DNA of 34,711 bases from assembly GCA_019649035.1 (NCBI GenBank), contig BMAT01013704.1:1-34711 (forward strand), written 5' to 3'. A model generated the notes under the pieces. The model was not told where the DNA came from and searched no databases. It saw only the letters and a list, made by a program, of their open reading frames with translations. Positions 1 to 10,996 of the stretch are shown here, in pieces. This stretch comes from Elysia marginata (lineage: Eukaryota > Mollusca > Gastropoda > Plakobranchidae). The first letter of the stretch is position 1. Every line of letters begins with the position of its first letter. The position numbers and the translations under genes were made by a program.

Positions 1-487
1 ATAGAAATTTCGTCCCACGGCCTAAATTGAGCCACCGCTCATTCCCTAATCATAATGCTGTCGTTAAAAATAACACATACAAGAGGCTTTTGGGTTGATC
101 ACCTGCAGAGGCGCCACCATTATACTTCTACACATGCCTAGATAAATTTATAAATAAAACAATATCACATAAAACGATGAAATTTCTTTAATTTCAAGGA
201 GTTGGGTGACACAGCAGCCATTATATTCTAAGAATAAAAATTATGTTGTGTTTCCATGTTTTTATTAGTGGTTTTGTAAGTAGATCTAAATCAAAGTGAA
301 AAATTTCGACCCATGTCCCGACTACTGTCTCTTTAAAAAAAGAAGAGGTAAGGCAAATGAATCAAATTATTGTTGCAATATCACCCTGAAAACAATGCCT
401 TCATTGTCAATCTGCACATGACTGGATAAGACTACATGATAATTATTTCGGAACTCATCGCTCAATTACCCCTTCTGGGTTTTTTGC

Positions 488-586
488 GGCGTTTTTTACA
501 GAGCGCCTAATCCACTAAAATACTCTACGCCTTTTACAAGTCATTGCCAGCAAGTGACGCTCTGAAATCACAGAGGAGCAGCAATT
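488..586 (-). repeat. SINE 3'-end fragment (same family as 18965-19275)
   Basis: Read on the minus strand, this stretch matches the 3' half of the SINE at 18965-19275. Shared blocks are GCTGCTCCTCTGTGA followed by TTCAGA, and later TAGTGGATTAGGCG followed by TTTTTATA-like sequence. The tRNA-like head is missing, so the copy is 5'-truncated or broken. The 'aaagcgc...ggattaggcg' tail is of the type shared by many metazoan SINEs and their partner LINEs. Confidence 0.65.
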
Positions 587-2121
587 AAGTTTTTTCAAAG
601 AGTCCGTACTACAGGACTTTTATCACGTGACCTTGGGAGTTTTCGCTGCTGCTTCCATACGGCCTAGTGATAAACACTACACAGGCATTGGCTCAACTTT
701 TGTTTCTGTCGACGTTTCTTCATTAGATCTACTAATAAAATTATTGGCTTAACTTTAGTTGAGGCCCTACCTAAAAACACCGAACAAAATCCTCAACTCC
801 CCGATAGAATTAGAGTCAGGCGCATCGTTTCTTTGTTCAATATGTCTCGATAAATAACAGACCTTGACCTACGGTATGTTGTAAGTGCAAGTTTTAAGAT
901 TTTAAGAAAAGTATTTTCGAAATCTGCTAAACTTGATATATATGAGTACCAAAATCTCTATATTGCAACGCATCAAACTTCTGATTTATCCATCTAGACC
1001 AGATCTAGATCCAGGTACACCGTTATCTTCAACTCTAGACTGACCTATTTCCTTTTGGTATTTCCCCTCAACGGCCGTGCTGCTTCTAGGCTTTCCCGAT
1101 AATGCTAAAATTAGTGTAAGCTGATAACTCGCCTAAGGCATACAGTTGAACCAAGCGAATTTCCATATCAGGAAAATATTTAGCTATAGCCTCTGGGGAA
1201 CGAAGAACATAAATGAAGCCACAAACTTAAAAATATAAGGCAGATTTTACACGAAATTATTTAACAGGTTGCTGGCAAAATCGGCTGGTACAGTGTCTAG
1301 GTCTACATTTTATAGTAAGCAATTACAAGTTTTTCTTCGCTTATTAGACTCAGCTCAACACATGCATGCATTCAAAGTAACTCTTAATCATATCTTCAAG
1401 CGATTATAACTAGATCTAAATTCTTAAACCATCAAGACTGAAAACGGTGAAAATAACCACGGAAAGAGGGTGGAGTGCCTTTACAAGAGGATCAGCGAAG
1501 CAATGTCCTTAAGTCAATTGGTGTCTGTTTTTGGCGAAAGAACCTAATAAAAGCGTATAAGATCTCACTTGACATAACCGGGTAGTGAATTAATTCACGC
1601 CTGACTAAATGTCCGATCTCGGAGTCTTAAAAGTCGAAAGGCAGAACCCTGGACCTCTCGGCCCGGAAGCTGTTCGCCTACAATTAGATCACCTTACCAC
1701 TTGCAAAATGAGTGATCAGTTACTGCCGCCTTAGTTAGAAAAAAAGAATGTCGAATGAGCACGGACAAGGCACATGCAGAGATTATAAGCTATCGAGATT
1801 GCAACTCTGCATCGAGCATAAACGTAGAGTTTTACGCATTATGTTCTGTTGTTTTCCTTGTTCGGAACTGATACCAAATACTTTTTATCAATTACCAATC
1901 AAAACACTAGACCTGTCACTCTTCAAAACAGAAAATGAGTATGATTGAGCTAAAAAATCAGTATTGTATCAGGATAAATCTGTATGACCATGTACCAGTA
2001 CTCACAAACTCTGACACTTTTAATATTAAAGTACATGTAAAAGCACTAGCAGTTCAGTTTAAATTTTATTGTGGCCTTCGTTACTTAAATTGTAATAAAA
2101 AAAAAAAAAGAAAATAAATAA

Positions 2122-2126
<5 letters not shown>

Positions 2127-2173
<47 letters not shown>
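2127..2173. repeat. (GA)n microsatellite next to a poly-A run
   Basis: A pure GA dinucleotide run of about 23 units follows an A-rich stretch (about 2097-2126). The A-rich lead-in may be an old retroposon tail, but no element body is recognisable to its left. Confidence 0.95.
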
Positions 2174-2174
<1 letters not shown>

Positions 2175-2348
2175 AGGAGGGGGAAGACAGAGAGAGGGGA
2201 AACTGATTTTGGGTTTAAATGCAAAGTCACCATAATGGAAGTACAAATCATCATGTATGTTTCTATATAATCTCTTCATCTTCCTAGAGCCTACATGTAT
2301 TCCGATCTGATAGTGCTTGTACCGACATCATTTGCCACCTGATAAAAT

Positions 2349-2767
2349 CTCTTGCAACCAGTCAAACTGAGTCTTAAGTCAAAATTGGAAAGTAGTAAGG
2401 TATTGGTATCACAGAGAAGTTTATTTTCTCTTCTTTTAGATACAACAAAAAGAAAAGCTCTGCCATGCTTCTCTAAGAAGTTATAACCGTTCTAACTCGG
2501 CAGGGTTATCATTTGTGAAATTTCAGAAAGGGGAGAAAATTTCACAAAAAGTTTTGACAACTACATGTATTAAGTGCTTAGCAACCATAACAATTAGGTG
2601 TGAAAACAGAATGATTTAAGCATCAACATCTGAAATGAAAATTGGCTTTTGAAAACCCAATTAACATTGAAAGCCTATCTCAGAACTCTGAAAACCCACT
2701 AAACTTTGAAAGCCTGTCTCAAAACTAGGCTTTACGAAATAACACTAATTTGGATAGAATGCGAGAT
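2349..2767 (+). mobile_element. MITE copy 1 (non-autonomous DNA transposon with TIRs)
   Basis: First of three dispersed copies (others at 9084-9514 and 23155-23558) that align over their whole length, starting at the same base and stopping at the same base. The start (CTCTTGCAACC...) and the reverse complement of the end share most of a 27-base terminal inverted repeat, with the block GTCCAAATGAGT best conserved in copy 2. Flanks are aaat on the left and caat on the right, an imperfect 4-bp target duplication. No coding capacity. It lies about 120 bp from TTD14 exon 4. Confidence 0.7.
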
Positions 2768-2886
2768 CAATTAATCACAAAACCACATGCCGTGTACATG
2801 TGTCTGCATACAACGTACACATCCATGTACATGCACTGCACATGTCTCTATTTAGATTGTACAATAGAGAAAGAACGGCAACTCAC

Positions 2887-2924
2887 CTTCTTCCGGCGTC
2901 AATTCTGGAAAGCGCACGCCACCG
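2887..2924 (-). CDS. Ttd14: TTD14-like protein, coding exon 4 (partial gene)
   Basis: This 38-nt exon is bounded on the minus strand by an acceptor (ctctttccacag) and a donor (gtgagt). Exon 3 ends with two bases, ag. The first base here completes that codon to Ser, and the frame then reads GGVRFPELTPEE plus one base. The join therefore gives YRAPESALTYL-SGGVRFPELTPEE. This fits the TTD14 family, where a 'PE...A..L..GG..F' segment follows the P-loop region. The exon ends in phase 1 and no following exon is visible before the left edge, so the C-terminal bulk of the protein (normally several hundred residues) lies outside the window. Exon identity rests on phase and motif continuity. Confidence 0.85.
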
Positions 2925-4717
2925 CTGTGGAAAGAGTTGAAGCGGGAAAGAAATTAATTTTACTTGTTTTCGAAAAGAAGAAAAGCACTTCAACATCGTT
3001 TGAGGCAGGATCTTTGATCATGTAGACCTAGCTAATGTGAATTTAAGAAATCTTTAGTGGAGATACTGAAATAAAATTTCATGGAGATTACCGTTGACTG
3101 AATTCTTTCTTCAACTGAAACTGGTGAAAGCCAATGAAGGCCAGACAGCATATTTTTTTAAAGAAAATTGAAGATGTTTAGCGCACCGCAATACAGCTGT
3201 ACGGCTTTACACTGGATGCGTTGCAGGTCATTGATATTAGTGATAGTCTGCCACAAAAAGAGTTATAGTAGCGATATTTCGTTTATCAGGTGTCTATGTT
3301 TTAATTTCATCACTTTCTTTGTAATACAAATTTCTAGAGAAAATGCCGCCTTCATTAATTTCACTTGTGCAACTCAAAACGGTTTCAGTTTTACTGGCTT
3401 ACTTTTAGTTAATTTTTTTGTATTAATGCAATTTTCAACACAACGTAGGCGCCATCATAATACTTTATAATGTATGCTAAGGAGGAGAGCATTTATTGGG
3501 CAAAGGAAGGGTGGAGGGAAAATTTTATTTGTGTGTTATCGCTATTTTTTTTTTTTTTGCTTAAAGGTGGGACATACATTGTACAGAGAATGAGAAATTA
3601 CTGTGCCTCAGAATCTTGAAGCACACAATCAAGGGTTTTCGACTCCTACCTGAAAGGTCTAAAATAATAACCCCAAGTCTTTCTACGTATTTAGCATTAG
3701 CGAAAAAAGGGCCGGTTTTTCCCTTACAAAGTAGGCCTACATAAAGTTCCGTTTTACTGCGGTCCAACTGATCTTGGAATTATTGCAACAATATGTCTAC
3801 AGCTTGAGTTGCATTGCCTGCGGTTCTGAACATTTTTTTCACACTGAACACATGACAGGATAAGTCCGTTGTGTACATGAACTTCAATCAATAAAATCTA
3901 GAAGCTGTTTATCAAGTCGAATGGGTTAAGGTGACATGCTTTATCTCACTGTAAGCCTTTACCGCTGATAACGACAACATGTAACTAAAGATAGGAAAGG
4001 CTGAGCAGCTTTAGCTATGATAAAGCCACATCGCAACAACATCTAAGCCTAGTGTGAAACGATAACCCCAGGCCCCTTTCAATGTATAATGTACACAAGG
4101 CCTTGCAACCATGCAATCCTCGAAAGTTGTGGCTACGATAACAACAGGATTTCATACAAATAAATCAGCATTAAAGTTCATAATAGTTAACTTCTAAGAT
4201 CATGTACATATTCCAGACAGGGGTTTGCAAACGAATGGCACTGTTTAACCCCTGCATACAATAACAAATCATTGGATTATTACAAGCTTCCCCTTCGTAT
4301 GCAACCCTGAATGATATTGTTCACAATAAACCACACTCATACACACACACCTACATAGATCTTATTTAAAGTTAGCTTTACGATACCTTCAAAACGAGCC
4401 ACTTTAACCGCGTCAAGTAATAAGTACATAATATGTAAACCGCATTTAAGGACTCTTGAACCTTTTAGTTAATCTGTAGTAATCCCTGATAGTAAGAACT
4501 CATTGGAGACTCAACGAACAAGATACAATCAGTAGTTTAATAACCTGTAAGACGTTGACGATTTCAAGTGTTTTATTATTCATTTTTTTCTTGCATTTTG
4601 CCTACGATGCATGCCCGCAGGTTTGAGGGTATACTAGACACTGTGATGGATACGTTAGGCATTTTCGAATGGATAAGGACCTCGGGTAAGGTCGAGAGAT
4701 AAAAGTGAATAACCAAG

Positions 4718-5260
4718 ACTAGGTCATCAATTTACTCTTTCGATGACAAATAACACTAACAAACAAGAAAACGCAACAAACCTACCAGCCACGTATACCT
4801 CATGCATCCATTTACAGTTTCAATGACGAGTAATTAACATGACAGCGCAACCAGCCTACCAACCCCCAAGACTAACTCATCAATTTACAGTTTTAATGGC
4901 TAGTAACCAATAAGACAGCGCAACCATCCTACCAACCACCAACACAAACTCATTAATTTACATTTTCAATGACGAGTAACTAACAAGAGAGCGCAAGCAG
5001 CCTCCCAACCCCCAAGATTAACTGATTCATTTACCGTTTCAATGGCGAGTAACTAACAAGACAGCGCAACCATCCTACCAACCACCAAGACTAACTCATC
5101 AATTTACAGTTTTAATGACGAGTAACTAACAAGACAGCGCAACCAGCCTTCCAACCACGAAGACTAATTCAACGTCTAGTAACTATCAAGAAAGTGCAAT
5201 CAGCCTACCAGCCATTGGTACCTCATGCATCAATTTACACTTTCGGAGACGAGAGACCGA
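4718..5260. repeat. 73-bp tandem repeat array (about 7 copies)
   Basis: The phrase 'actaactcatcaatttac' recurs with start points at 4871, 4944, 5017 and 5090, an exact 73-bp period, with diverged copies on both sides. Each unit also carries 'aacaagacagcgcaacca' and 'cctaccaacc'. Units differ by scattered substitutions and small indels, so the array is old enough to have diverged. There is no spacer diversity, so it is a minisatellite and not a CRISPR array. Confidence 0.9.
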
Positions 5261-5314
5261 CAACAGCCGCTGCGGTTACCACATCCGGCATCACGCTTTA
5301 TGACAGGGTTAAGC

Positions 5315-5354
5315 TAGTCTTGGGGGTTGGTAGGCTGGTTGCGCTGTCATGTTA
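5315..5354 (-). repeat. inverted partial copy of the 73-bp unit
   Basis: The reverse complement of these 40 bases is identical to 4835-4874 in the tandem array. The two arms face each other about 440 bp apart and could fold as a long hairpin enclosing most of the array. Confidence 0.9.
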
Positions 5355-6347
5355 GTTGAAATCATGCAACTTTAAGTGCTGGATAAAATGGCTTTAAATA
5401 TGCAAATACAAAGAAAACGATATGTCCAACTTTACTTCATTTATGCGATTACGTAAAATCCTGAGACTCGTCAGATCGTGTGATCCGTCGATTTGACAGA
5501 TCTGCCAAACTTTGAAGTGCATCTACGAGGTTTTTTTTCCCAGCAACACCCACAAATAAAGAAAAAAACAAAAAAAAAACAAAAAAAAAAACAACTGAGC
5601 CGATAAGGACTCCAAAGCTGACGTAGACATCAAGATTGGCTACAGGCCTCACACTGTTAGTGTCACGAGTCGAGTGAGAGGAACAACAGATGCTCGCTCG
5701 TGCTTTTCAATCGCATCTTCAATTAGGACAAAGCTTTAGATAATAATTATTTTTAAACTACAAAGGAATCCTGACAGAGTCAACACTTGAACAGCTCAGA
5801 ACCGAAAAAAAATTGTGTTGACTTTAAGCAAGAGTTCCGCTATATGCATCTTGGGAGCACAGTAACTTGGCCGGGCGAGTAACACGCTAGCTCTAGCGCA
5901 CCCAAATCTGGGTATGACTGCTCGCAAGATAAATTTGCCTCACATATCCAGGCAGCACTTTTGCTTTTTAGAGTACAAATTCCAAGCATCTAAACCACAG
6001 CTAAAATCTGGTGCTAAGAAACGCTCTGCGCTAAATTTGTTTTAGGATGTAATGACCTAGAGAAAGATTTCAAAAACTTATGTCTGCTCTAAAAAAAGGA
6101 GGACCATTGTTTAATTTTCCCACTTTTGCCTGGGGTAAAATCAACTCACAGATGACTTTGCTTTATCGAATATTTCAAATCCACAGGCACGGTAAATGAA
6201 CGGCAGCCTGTCAGTAAAGATCGCTCAAACAGAGACGCCATTGTCTTAATCCATTAGTATGGGACGGCAGCAGGACGGCAAAGGCAGTTCTACGGTAAGC
6301 GCAGCAATCTATACCGTCCAGTTGCCGTACAGCTAGGCCACAGAGGA

Positions 6348-6426
6348 CCTATTCTTGGACTTCTGTGAGTTAGGCCTATCGTGTCCACAGAAGTCCAAAA
6401 ATAGGCCTATTCTTGGACTTCTGTGA
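6348..6426. repeat. short palindrome cluster: two direct and one inverted 20-bp copies
   Basis: The 21-mer cctattcttggacttctgtg(a) occurs at 6348-6368 and again at 6406-6426. Between them, 6386-6405 carries its reverse complement with one mismatch. Positions 6386-6425 therefore form a 40-bp palindrome with no loop, and the first direct copy can pair with the same inverted copy over an 18-nt loop. Confidence 0.9.
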
Positions 6427-6828
6427 TCGTGTCTATGGATTTCTAACTTTGTTTTCATACATTAAAGACCTCGCGCTCCCAAGACGAAAACGTATGACGT
6501 AATAACACCCATAGGTAACGTGAGTATTGCAGCAGAATGACTGGTTACCTAGCTTTCAGCGCGGTTTACGTCATGAGAGTCTATCACCTAAAGTGTATTG
6601 CGACATAGTGTTACTTAGGCGAAATAAGAAGACTTTATAAAAAAAAAAACTATAAAAGAGTAGCATAAATCTTCTTGCGCAAAAAAGCCAAAACCAAAGT
6701 GATGTCACTGACTTGAAAAAAACAACAAAACAATCACTCTCTCATCTGAGCATTAATTGGTCAATTTTTGTAATGATTGTATGCTGTTTGATTCTCATAC
6801 AGCAGCTAACACTGGTCGAATAAAAGAT

Positions 6829-6853
6829 CCCCCCCCCCCCCCACACACACACA
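6829..6853. repeat. C-homopolymer plus (CA)n microsatellite
   Basis: A run of about 14 C residues is followed by ca repeats. Such homopolymers are prone to length error in assembly. Confidence 0.9.
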
Positions 6854-7080
6854 GACTAGAATATTATCAAAACAAAGGGGTTTATTGCAGTTGTCGCTCT
6901 AGTTCTTTGTTTATGCAGCTTTGGTTTGTTGCGATTGTTGTCTTTTTTTTTTTGCGAATATTTTGTTTTATTTGCCCGCATTAAAGGTAACCATTCTTTT
7001 CGTCTTCCAAAATAATCTCTATGAAACCAATGGATTTTTTTCTTGCTTGCAGATAGGAAACCCAATTGTCACAAACACCA

Positions 7081-7541
7081 GAAATAATAATCGAGTAAAC
7101 GAATAAAAATCCTGATGCGAGACTTGTGAGTTCTTTTAAAATCTTGGAAACGAGAAAAGTCGTGTGAAGAACGTAGAAAATAAGTTTATTCAACTTAAAA
7201 TGAAGAAATCAACACGAAACAGTATTCACATCCAGCAGTAGTCGAAAATAATAACAGTGCAATTGCCAATGTCCAGCATAAACAAATCTTTGATCTAACT
7301 TTTGCTCAAAACTGCTCACTCTCTCTTAATCCAGTATTCTATCCTCTCCGTCGTCTCTGAATCTCTCTCTTTATTTCTTCTTTATCAACCACGCGAGTTC
7401 TATTTATAAGTAAAACACACATTGAGAAACAACACACAAATTCGAGAAAATTCGACCCTTTATAAGAAAGGTGAGAGAGGCGTGGCCTAATACGGCAGCG
7501 ACACCCAATCGCGAGCCAAGCTAAAAATAGGTCGCCCGTCA
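7081..7541 (-). mobile_element. candidate solo LTR of a retrotransposon
   Basis: Read on the minus strand, the segment has the layout of an LTR: a CCAAT box (ATTGG at 7505-7509), a GC-rich GGCCACGCC element (7479-7487), a TATAAA box (7459-7464) and an AATAAA signal (7185-7190) about 270 bp downstream. Immediately after its proposed 3' end comes TGGTGTTTGTGACAATTGGG (7061-7080), which begins TGG as a tRNA primer-binding site would. It starts TG but does not end in CA, no second LTR or gag/pol sequence is visible, and no target duplication is clear. An ordinary internal promoter with a poly(A) signal is an alternative reading. Confidence 0.4.
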
Positions 7542-8603
7542 TTATGTAAATTAACCGGAAGAAAGTAATCTAGATAAATCCAGAGACTAGATCTACAAAA
7601 TTAATAATAGGCGATCATTCTAGATTTTAACGAGTTATAAAATCCGTAAGTTACTTATAACTACGAATGCTTAACACATTCCATTAAGAAAACAAGCGTA
7701 GCCTTAATCTAGGTCTACACTGTACATAGCATGATTAAGGAACCAGACCAAAACAATGTCTAACTTCGTTACACCAATACAGCATAAACCTCTTCCCTAC
7801 AAGATAGACCCACTTGAATCAAAGTAAAACTAGTTACTATAGTTTCAATGTCTCAGTTTTAACTAAAGGGATGCTTTGATATTTTTCCTGGAAGGATGCT
7901 AGTGAAGTCAAGAAATTGTTCACAGGAGCTTCGTTTAGAGGAAAAATCTACCAAAGATAATATTATGAGAAAACGTTACTTCCTCTTGATGATGTATTAG
8001 TGACTCGTGAGAACCTAGTTTATGTCATTATGTGGGGATGGTGGAGGGAGGCAGGCTTCAAACTTACGGTGTTCATTATGACTATGAGTCTAGAAGAACA
8101 AATTTAGCATTCTATGCTTAAGGTTCCCCTCTAACGAAACATGGTGGAGGAAAAAAGAGATGATCGAGACGAGCTGTTACAATCATACGTTAACTTATTT
8201 CTTCTAAGATTTGTTCGACTTTTCCGGTATATTTTTTCTCACATCAGTTGAGTTGGGAAAGAAAGGTGGCAGCCCACAACTCATTGCAAGTCAATTTTTT
8301 TAAAGTAAGGTATGTACATATGTACATACTTAACTTTGAAAAATTTAACTTGCTTATCCATACAGCTCTACTGCGACTTCTGTTTAATTCACAACTCATT
8401 CCCAAGTGTATCCTCTCCTCACAATACGAATTACTTTTTTTTCCCTGCAACACAACCAACAGATTTTGAGTGTGACCATTTCTAGATTTCTTCCTCAATT
8501 CACTTTCAAATTCTGACAAAGCATTATGATGCAATTTAAGAAGGTCATAATATCACATCATTAGGATAGTATTGTTAGTTTCTGTGTTATTTCTAAACAT
8601 ACT

Positions 8604-8665
8604 TTGTCCTCCATCATAACTGACAGATTTACGACGTTTTGTCACAGTCTCACACATAAATAGGA
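8604..8665 (+). repeat. dispersed repeat fragment shared with 23564-23625
   Basis: The pattern 'ttttgtcc...gacagattta(c)gacgttttgt(c)acagtctca' here is clearly similar to 23564-23625, including the block acgttttgtNacagtctca. At the second site it directly abuts MITE copy 3. Here it lies about 420 bp from MITE copy 2. The element it belongs to is not recognised. Confidence 0.6.
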
Positions 8666-9083
8666 TATTTTCTTCAACGGTCGATATACAAATTAGTGTA
8701 AGCCCTGTTCATTTGTACAGTCATTTCATTTTAAAATAGGCCTTTAAAAAGCTGATACGTGTATCAATTAGGAAGCAAGTATGGAACCATAAACCCAACA
8801 ATAGTCTTAGAAATATTATTATTCCGCAAATTGATTATTTTAGTTGTTGTACGTGGAATGTGACGCTTCAATCTTATTCACTGCCAGATCGCCCCTTACT
8901 ATTTACAAACATTTGTTAATAATATCTGACATATGTATAACCTAAATAAATGAATGCTACTGAAATATTTTATAAAATGTGATATATATGTAAGCTAATG
9001 TACCTGTTAGATGTCTGTTTTAAAATTCAAAATAACAAGGCCTGATTTACTTGAACCTCAACTTAAAATACAAATACATAAAT

Positions 9084-9514
9084 GTCTTGCAACCAGTCCA
9101 AATGAGTCTTACGTCAAAATTGGAAGGTAGTCAGATATTGGTATCACAGAAAAAATTAGTTTCTCTACTTTCAAATATAACAAACAGAAAAGCTCTAATG
9201 TGCTTCTGTATAAAGTTATAGACGTTTGAAGTCGGCAGGGTTAGGACTTGTAAAATTTAAGAAAGGGGAGAAAACAGAATTTAAAGTTTAGACAACTATA
9301 AAGGTATTGAGGCCTCAGCAACCATACCAATTAGAATTTAACTTCCAAGAAATTAAATTTGAACATCAAGGTGTGAAAGCTGTTTAGAAATGTTTTAGGC
9401 GACAATATCTAAAATAAAAAATTTTTGACTTCTGAACACCCACTAAACTTTAATTTGCCTGTATCTCTAAACTAAGCCTTTCGACTTACTACTCATTTGG
9501 ACAGAATGCGAGAC
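9084..9514 (+). mobile_element. MITE copy 2 (best preserved)
   Basis: The 431-bp element begins GTCTTGCAACC and ends GCGAGAC. Its ends match as an inverted repeat at about 21 of 27 positions, including an uninterrupted GTCCAAATGAGT core. It is flanked by aaat at 9080-9083 and 9515-9518, a perfect 4-bp direct duplication. It encodes no protein and presumably depends on a transposase elsewhere. The superfamily is unassigned. It lies about 100 bp from TTD14 exon 3. Confidence 0.75.
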
Positions 9515-9611
9515 AAATGTGGATTTGAAGTTAATGTAAAACCTCTCAAGTGCATTATTGCAAAATGCTCTTGCAAATACAGTAAAAGTATAACGCATGA
9601 GAAAGACCCAC

Positions 9612-9649
9612 CTGAGGTAGGTAAGGGCTGACTCTGGGGCTCTGTATAC
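9612..9649 (-). CDS. Ttd14: TTD14-like protein, coding exon 3
   Basis: A 38-nt exon with a minus-strand acceptor ...ttatcctgcag and a donor gtgggt. Entered in phase 0 from exon 2, it reads VYRAPESALTYL and leaves two bases (ag), which exon 4 completes to Ser. In TTD14 proteins the P-loop segment ...FFENLGWKV is followed by a (F/Y)R(V/A)PE motif, so the join K|VYRAPESA fits the family. The exon is far too short to recognise alone. The evidence is motif continuity plus correct phase at both borders. Confidence 0.85.
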
Positions 9650-10265
9650 CTGCAGGATAAGAGGGATATTAAAGATAAACAGATAAGAGATGAAGTACAT
9701 AAGATATTTGGCCTTGGCCCTAAAAATAAGGCAGGTCAATAAACCAGAGTCATGTTTACAATTTGATATATTATGTAAAATTATGTTCAACTAGAGTGTA
9801 TACTCTAAAGTACTAACTCTGAGCATGTGCATTATAAATGCAATTAGATAAGGCTTCATTGTTTTTTACAAGATCAAGTATATGTAACAATTAAGGCGAA
9901 CAATGACAAATACCTTAGAATGTTAACATACAAATTTGTTATTATATGGCTATATCAGTATTTAAAAAAAAAAAAAATTACTGAACAAAAAGGGAAGGTT
10001 GTACATTATGGGTCTATTGCATTTGGCATCTATATGCTGAGTTGTTGTAATATTGATGGACTAAAGAGTCCTAAACGGATAAAAAGATCATGAGTAGGGT
10101 TGCTGGCATCTAAGCCTTATCAAAAACTAAAACGATAATTATATATGAAATTATAATGAAAACGTTAAATGAAATTGCTTGCTTACATTTCACGTTTATT
10201 ACTTTATTTCCTACACTTTCCTCTTCAAACTTAGAGCAACAACAAAGAAACAGATTCATGCCTAC

Positions 10266-10333
10266 CTTCCATCCTAAATTTTCAAAAAATGTGCTCAGGC
10301 GCGTTTGTCCTGTTGTTTTTCCTCCACAAGGCC
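10266..10333 (-). CDS. Ttd14: TTD14-like protein, coding exon 2 (P-loop)
   Basis: This 68-nt exon carries the nucleotide-binding P-loop. After two bases that complete a Gly codon from exon 1 it reads [20 protein letters not shown], then WK. With exon 1 the motif becomes [14 protein letters not shown], a Walker A sequence in which the Lys and the following Thr contact the nucleotide phosphates. TTD14 of Drosophila is known as a GTP-binding, phosphoinositide-binding protein needed for TRPL channel trafficking in photoreceptors. In other animals the role is less clear. The acceptor is ...ctctcaag and the donor gtaggc. The exon ends in phase 0. The strength of the motif makes this the anchor for naming the gene. 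Confidence 0.9.
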
Positions 10334-10631
10334 CTTGAGAGACAAAAAAAAACAAACATAATTAACTGCCTAATTTAAAAAGTAGTTTAACCTGTGTCTC
10401 AGCTTATTTTAGTTCACATGCACAATTTACGCGTACAGTTTAATTTCACAGCTTACATGCGCAAATCTAACCTCTAAAAACATGACTACTTCAATGGACG
10501 GCCACATTTACAAAGAGAAGCACCAGTAAAGCATATATTTACCTACATTACCTACTTTAGAAGAACGATTGGCAAATTTAGGCTAGAGCAATAAATGAAA
10601 TGTAATTTTACATAATTAGCTTATATAAATA

Positions 10632-10690
10632 CAGTGGCACCCCTCAATTAAGACCCCCACAATAAAGACCACCCCTCCTATGTGACTTTG
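10632..10690 (+). mobile_element. possible Tigger/pogo-type transposon terminus
   Basis: The sequence CAGTGGCACCCCTCAATTAA followed by 'gacccccacaataaagaccacc' resembles the CAGTG(G/A)AACCcCTc... termini of pogo/Tigger and related mariner-type elements and MITEs. A related 'gaacaaagacccccaac' block follows near 10753-10769. The matching opposite terminus was not found, so this would be a broken copy. Confidence 0.4.
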
Positions 10691-10996
10691 AGTTTCAAGA
10701 CATCTGCTGCCTTATATTATAAAGTTATATGGGTAAATTAATTTATGTCCCTGAACAAAGACCCCCAACAACTTTCAAGGTCAAAACCATATTAGTGGCC
10801 AATGAGTAATTCTGAAGTGATAAATGGTTGAGGCAGCTGATGCTAATAAATTTGAAGATCACAGAAATATGCAATTTATAGATGTAATGAGTTTTCAATC
10901 AATTTATAATTGTAATCTCTTTATGTTTCACACCAACCAAGGCAAAGCCAAAAGGTGAAGACCAGCCTTTGTAGTTACTCTTATAAAAACAGATAG

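Larger units (their letters stand above)
1..2344. other. non-coding left flank, probably intronic
   Basis: I see no convincing exon on either strand in this AT-rich stretch. Because exon 4 of the minus-strand TTD14-like gene ends in phase 1 at 2887 and the protein is clearly incomplete there, this stretch is probably the beginning of its fourth intron. Its only recognisable contents are a SINE 3' fragment near 488-586 and, at its right end, a poly-A/GA microsatellite. I looked for the next conserved TTD14 block after SGGVRFPELTPEE and did not find it. Confidence 0.55.
2925..9611 (-). other. intron 3 of the TTD14-like gene
   Basis: About 6.7 kb between exons 3 and 4. It holds a 73-bp tandem array (4718-5260) and its inverted partial copy, a short palindrome cluster (6348-6426), a C-run/CA microsatellite (6829-6853), a candidate solo LTR (7081-7541), a 60-bp dispersed repeat (8604-8665) and MITE copy 2 (9084-9514). 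No other exon is well supported. One minus-strand stretch near 5570-5650 reads as a short hydrophobic peptide but lacks a clear exon structure. Confidence 0.7.

Noticed and set aside
3168-3470. Plus-strand 100-codon frame in TTD14 intron 3
   Set aside because: Composition and codon use look random, with no splice sites, domain or conservation signal visible.
4718-5260. CRISPR array
   Set aside because: Units are contiguous 73-bp repeats without unique spacers, in a eukaryotic intron. The same reasoning excludes the 26-bp and 39-bp arrays.
5449-5652. Minus-strand 67-codon frame with a hydrophobic stretch (RPVANLDVYVSFGVLIGSVV)
   Set aside because: Much of the hydrophobic part is a translated poly-T tract. 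No clear exon borders and no homology are recognised.
6490-6575. CRE-like sites (tgacgtaa and tacgtcat)
   Set aside because: Two isolated half-matches within an intron, without a promoter context.
8310-8329. Short perfect palindrome tatgtacatatgtacata
   Set aside because: Short, AT-rich and made of a simple tgtaca pattern common in this DNA. It is not distinguishable from chance.
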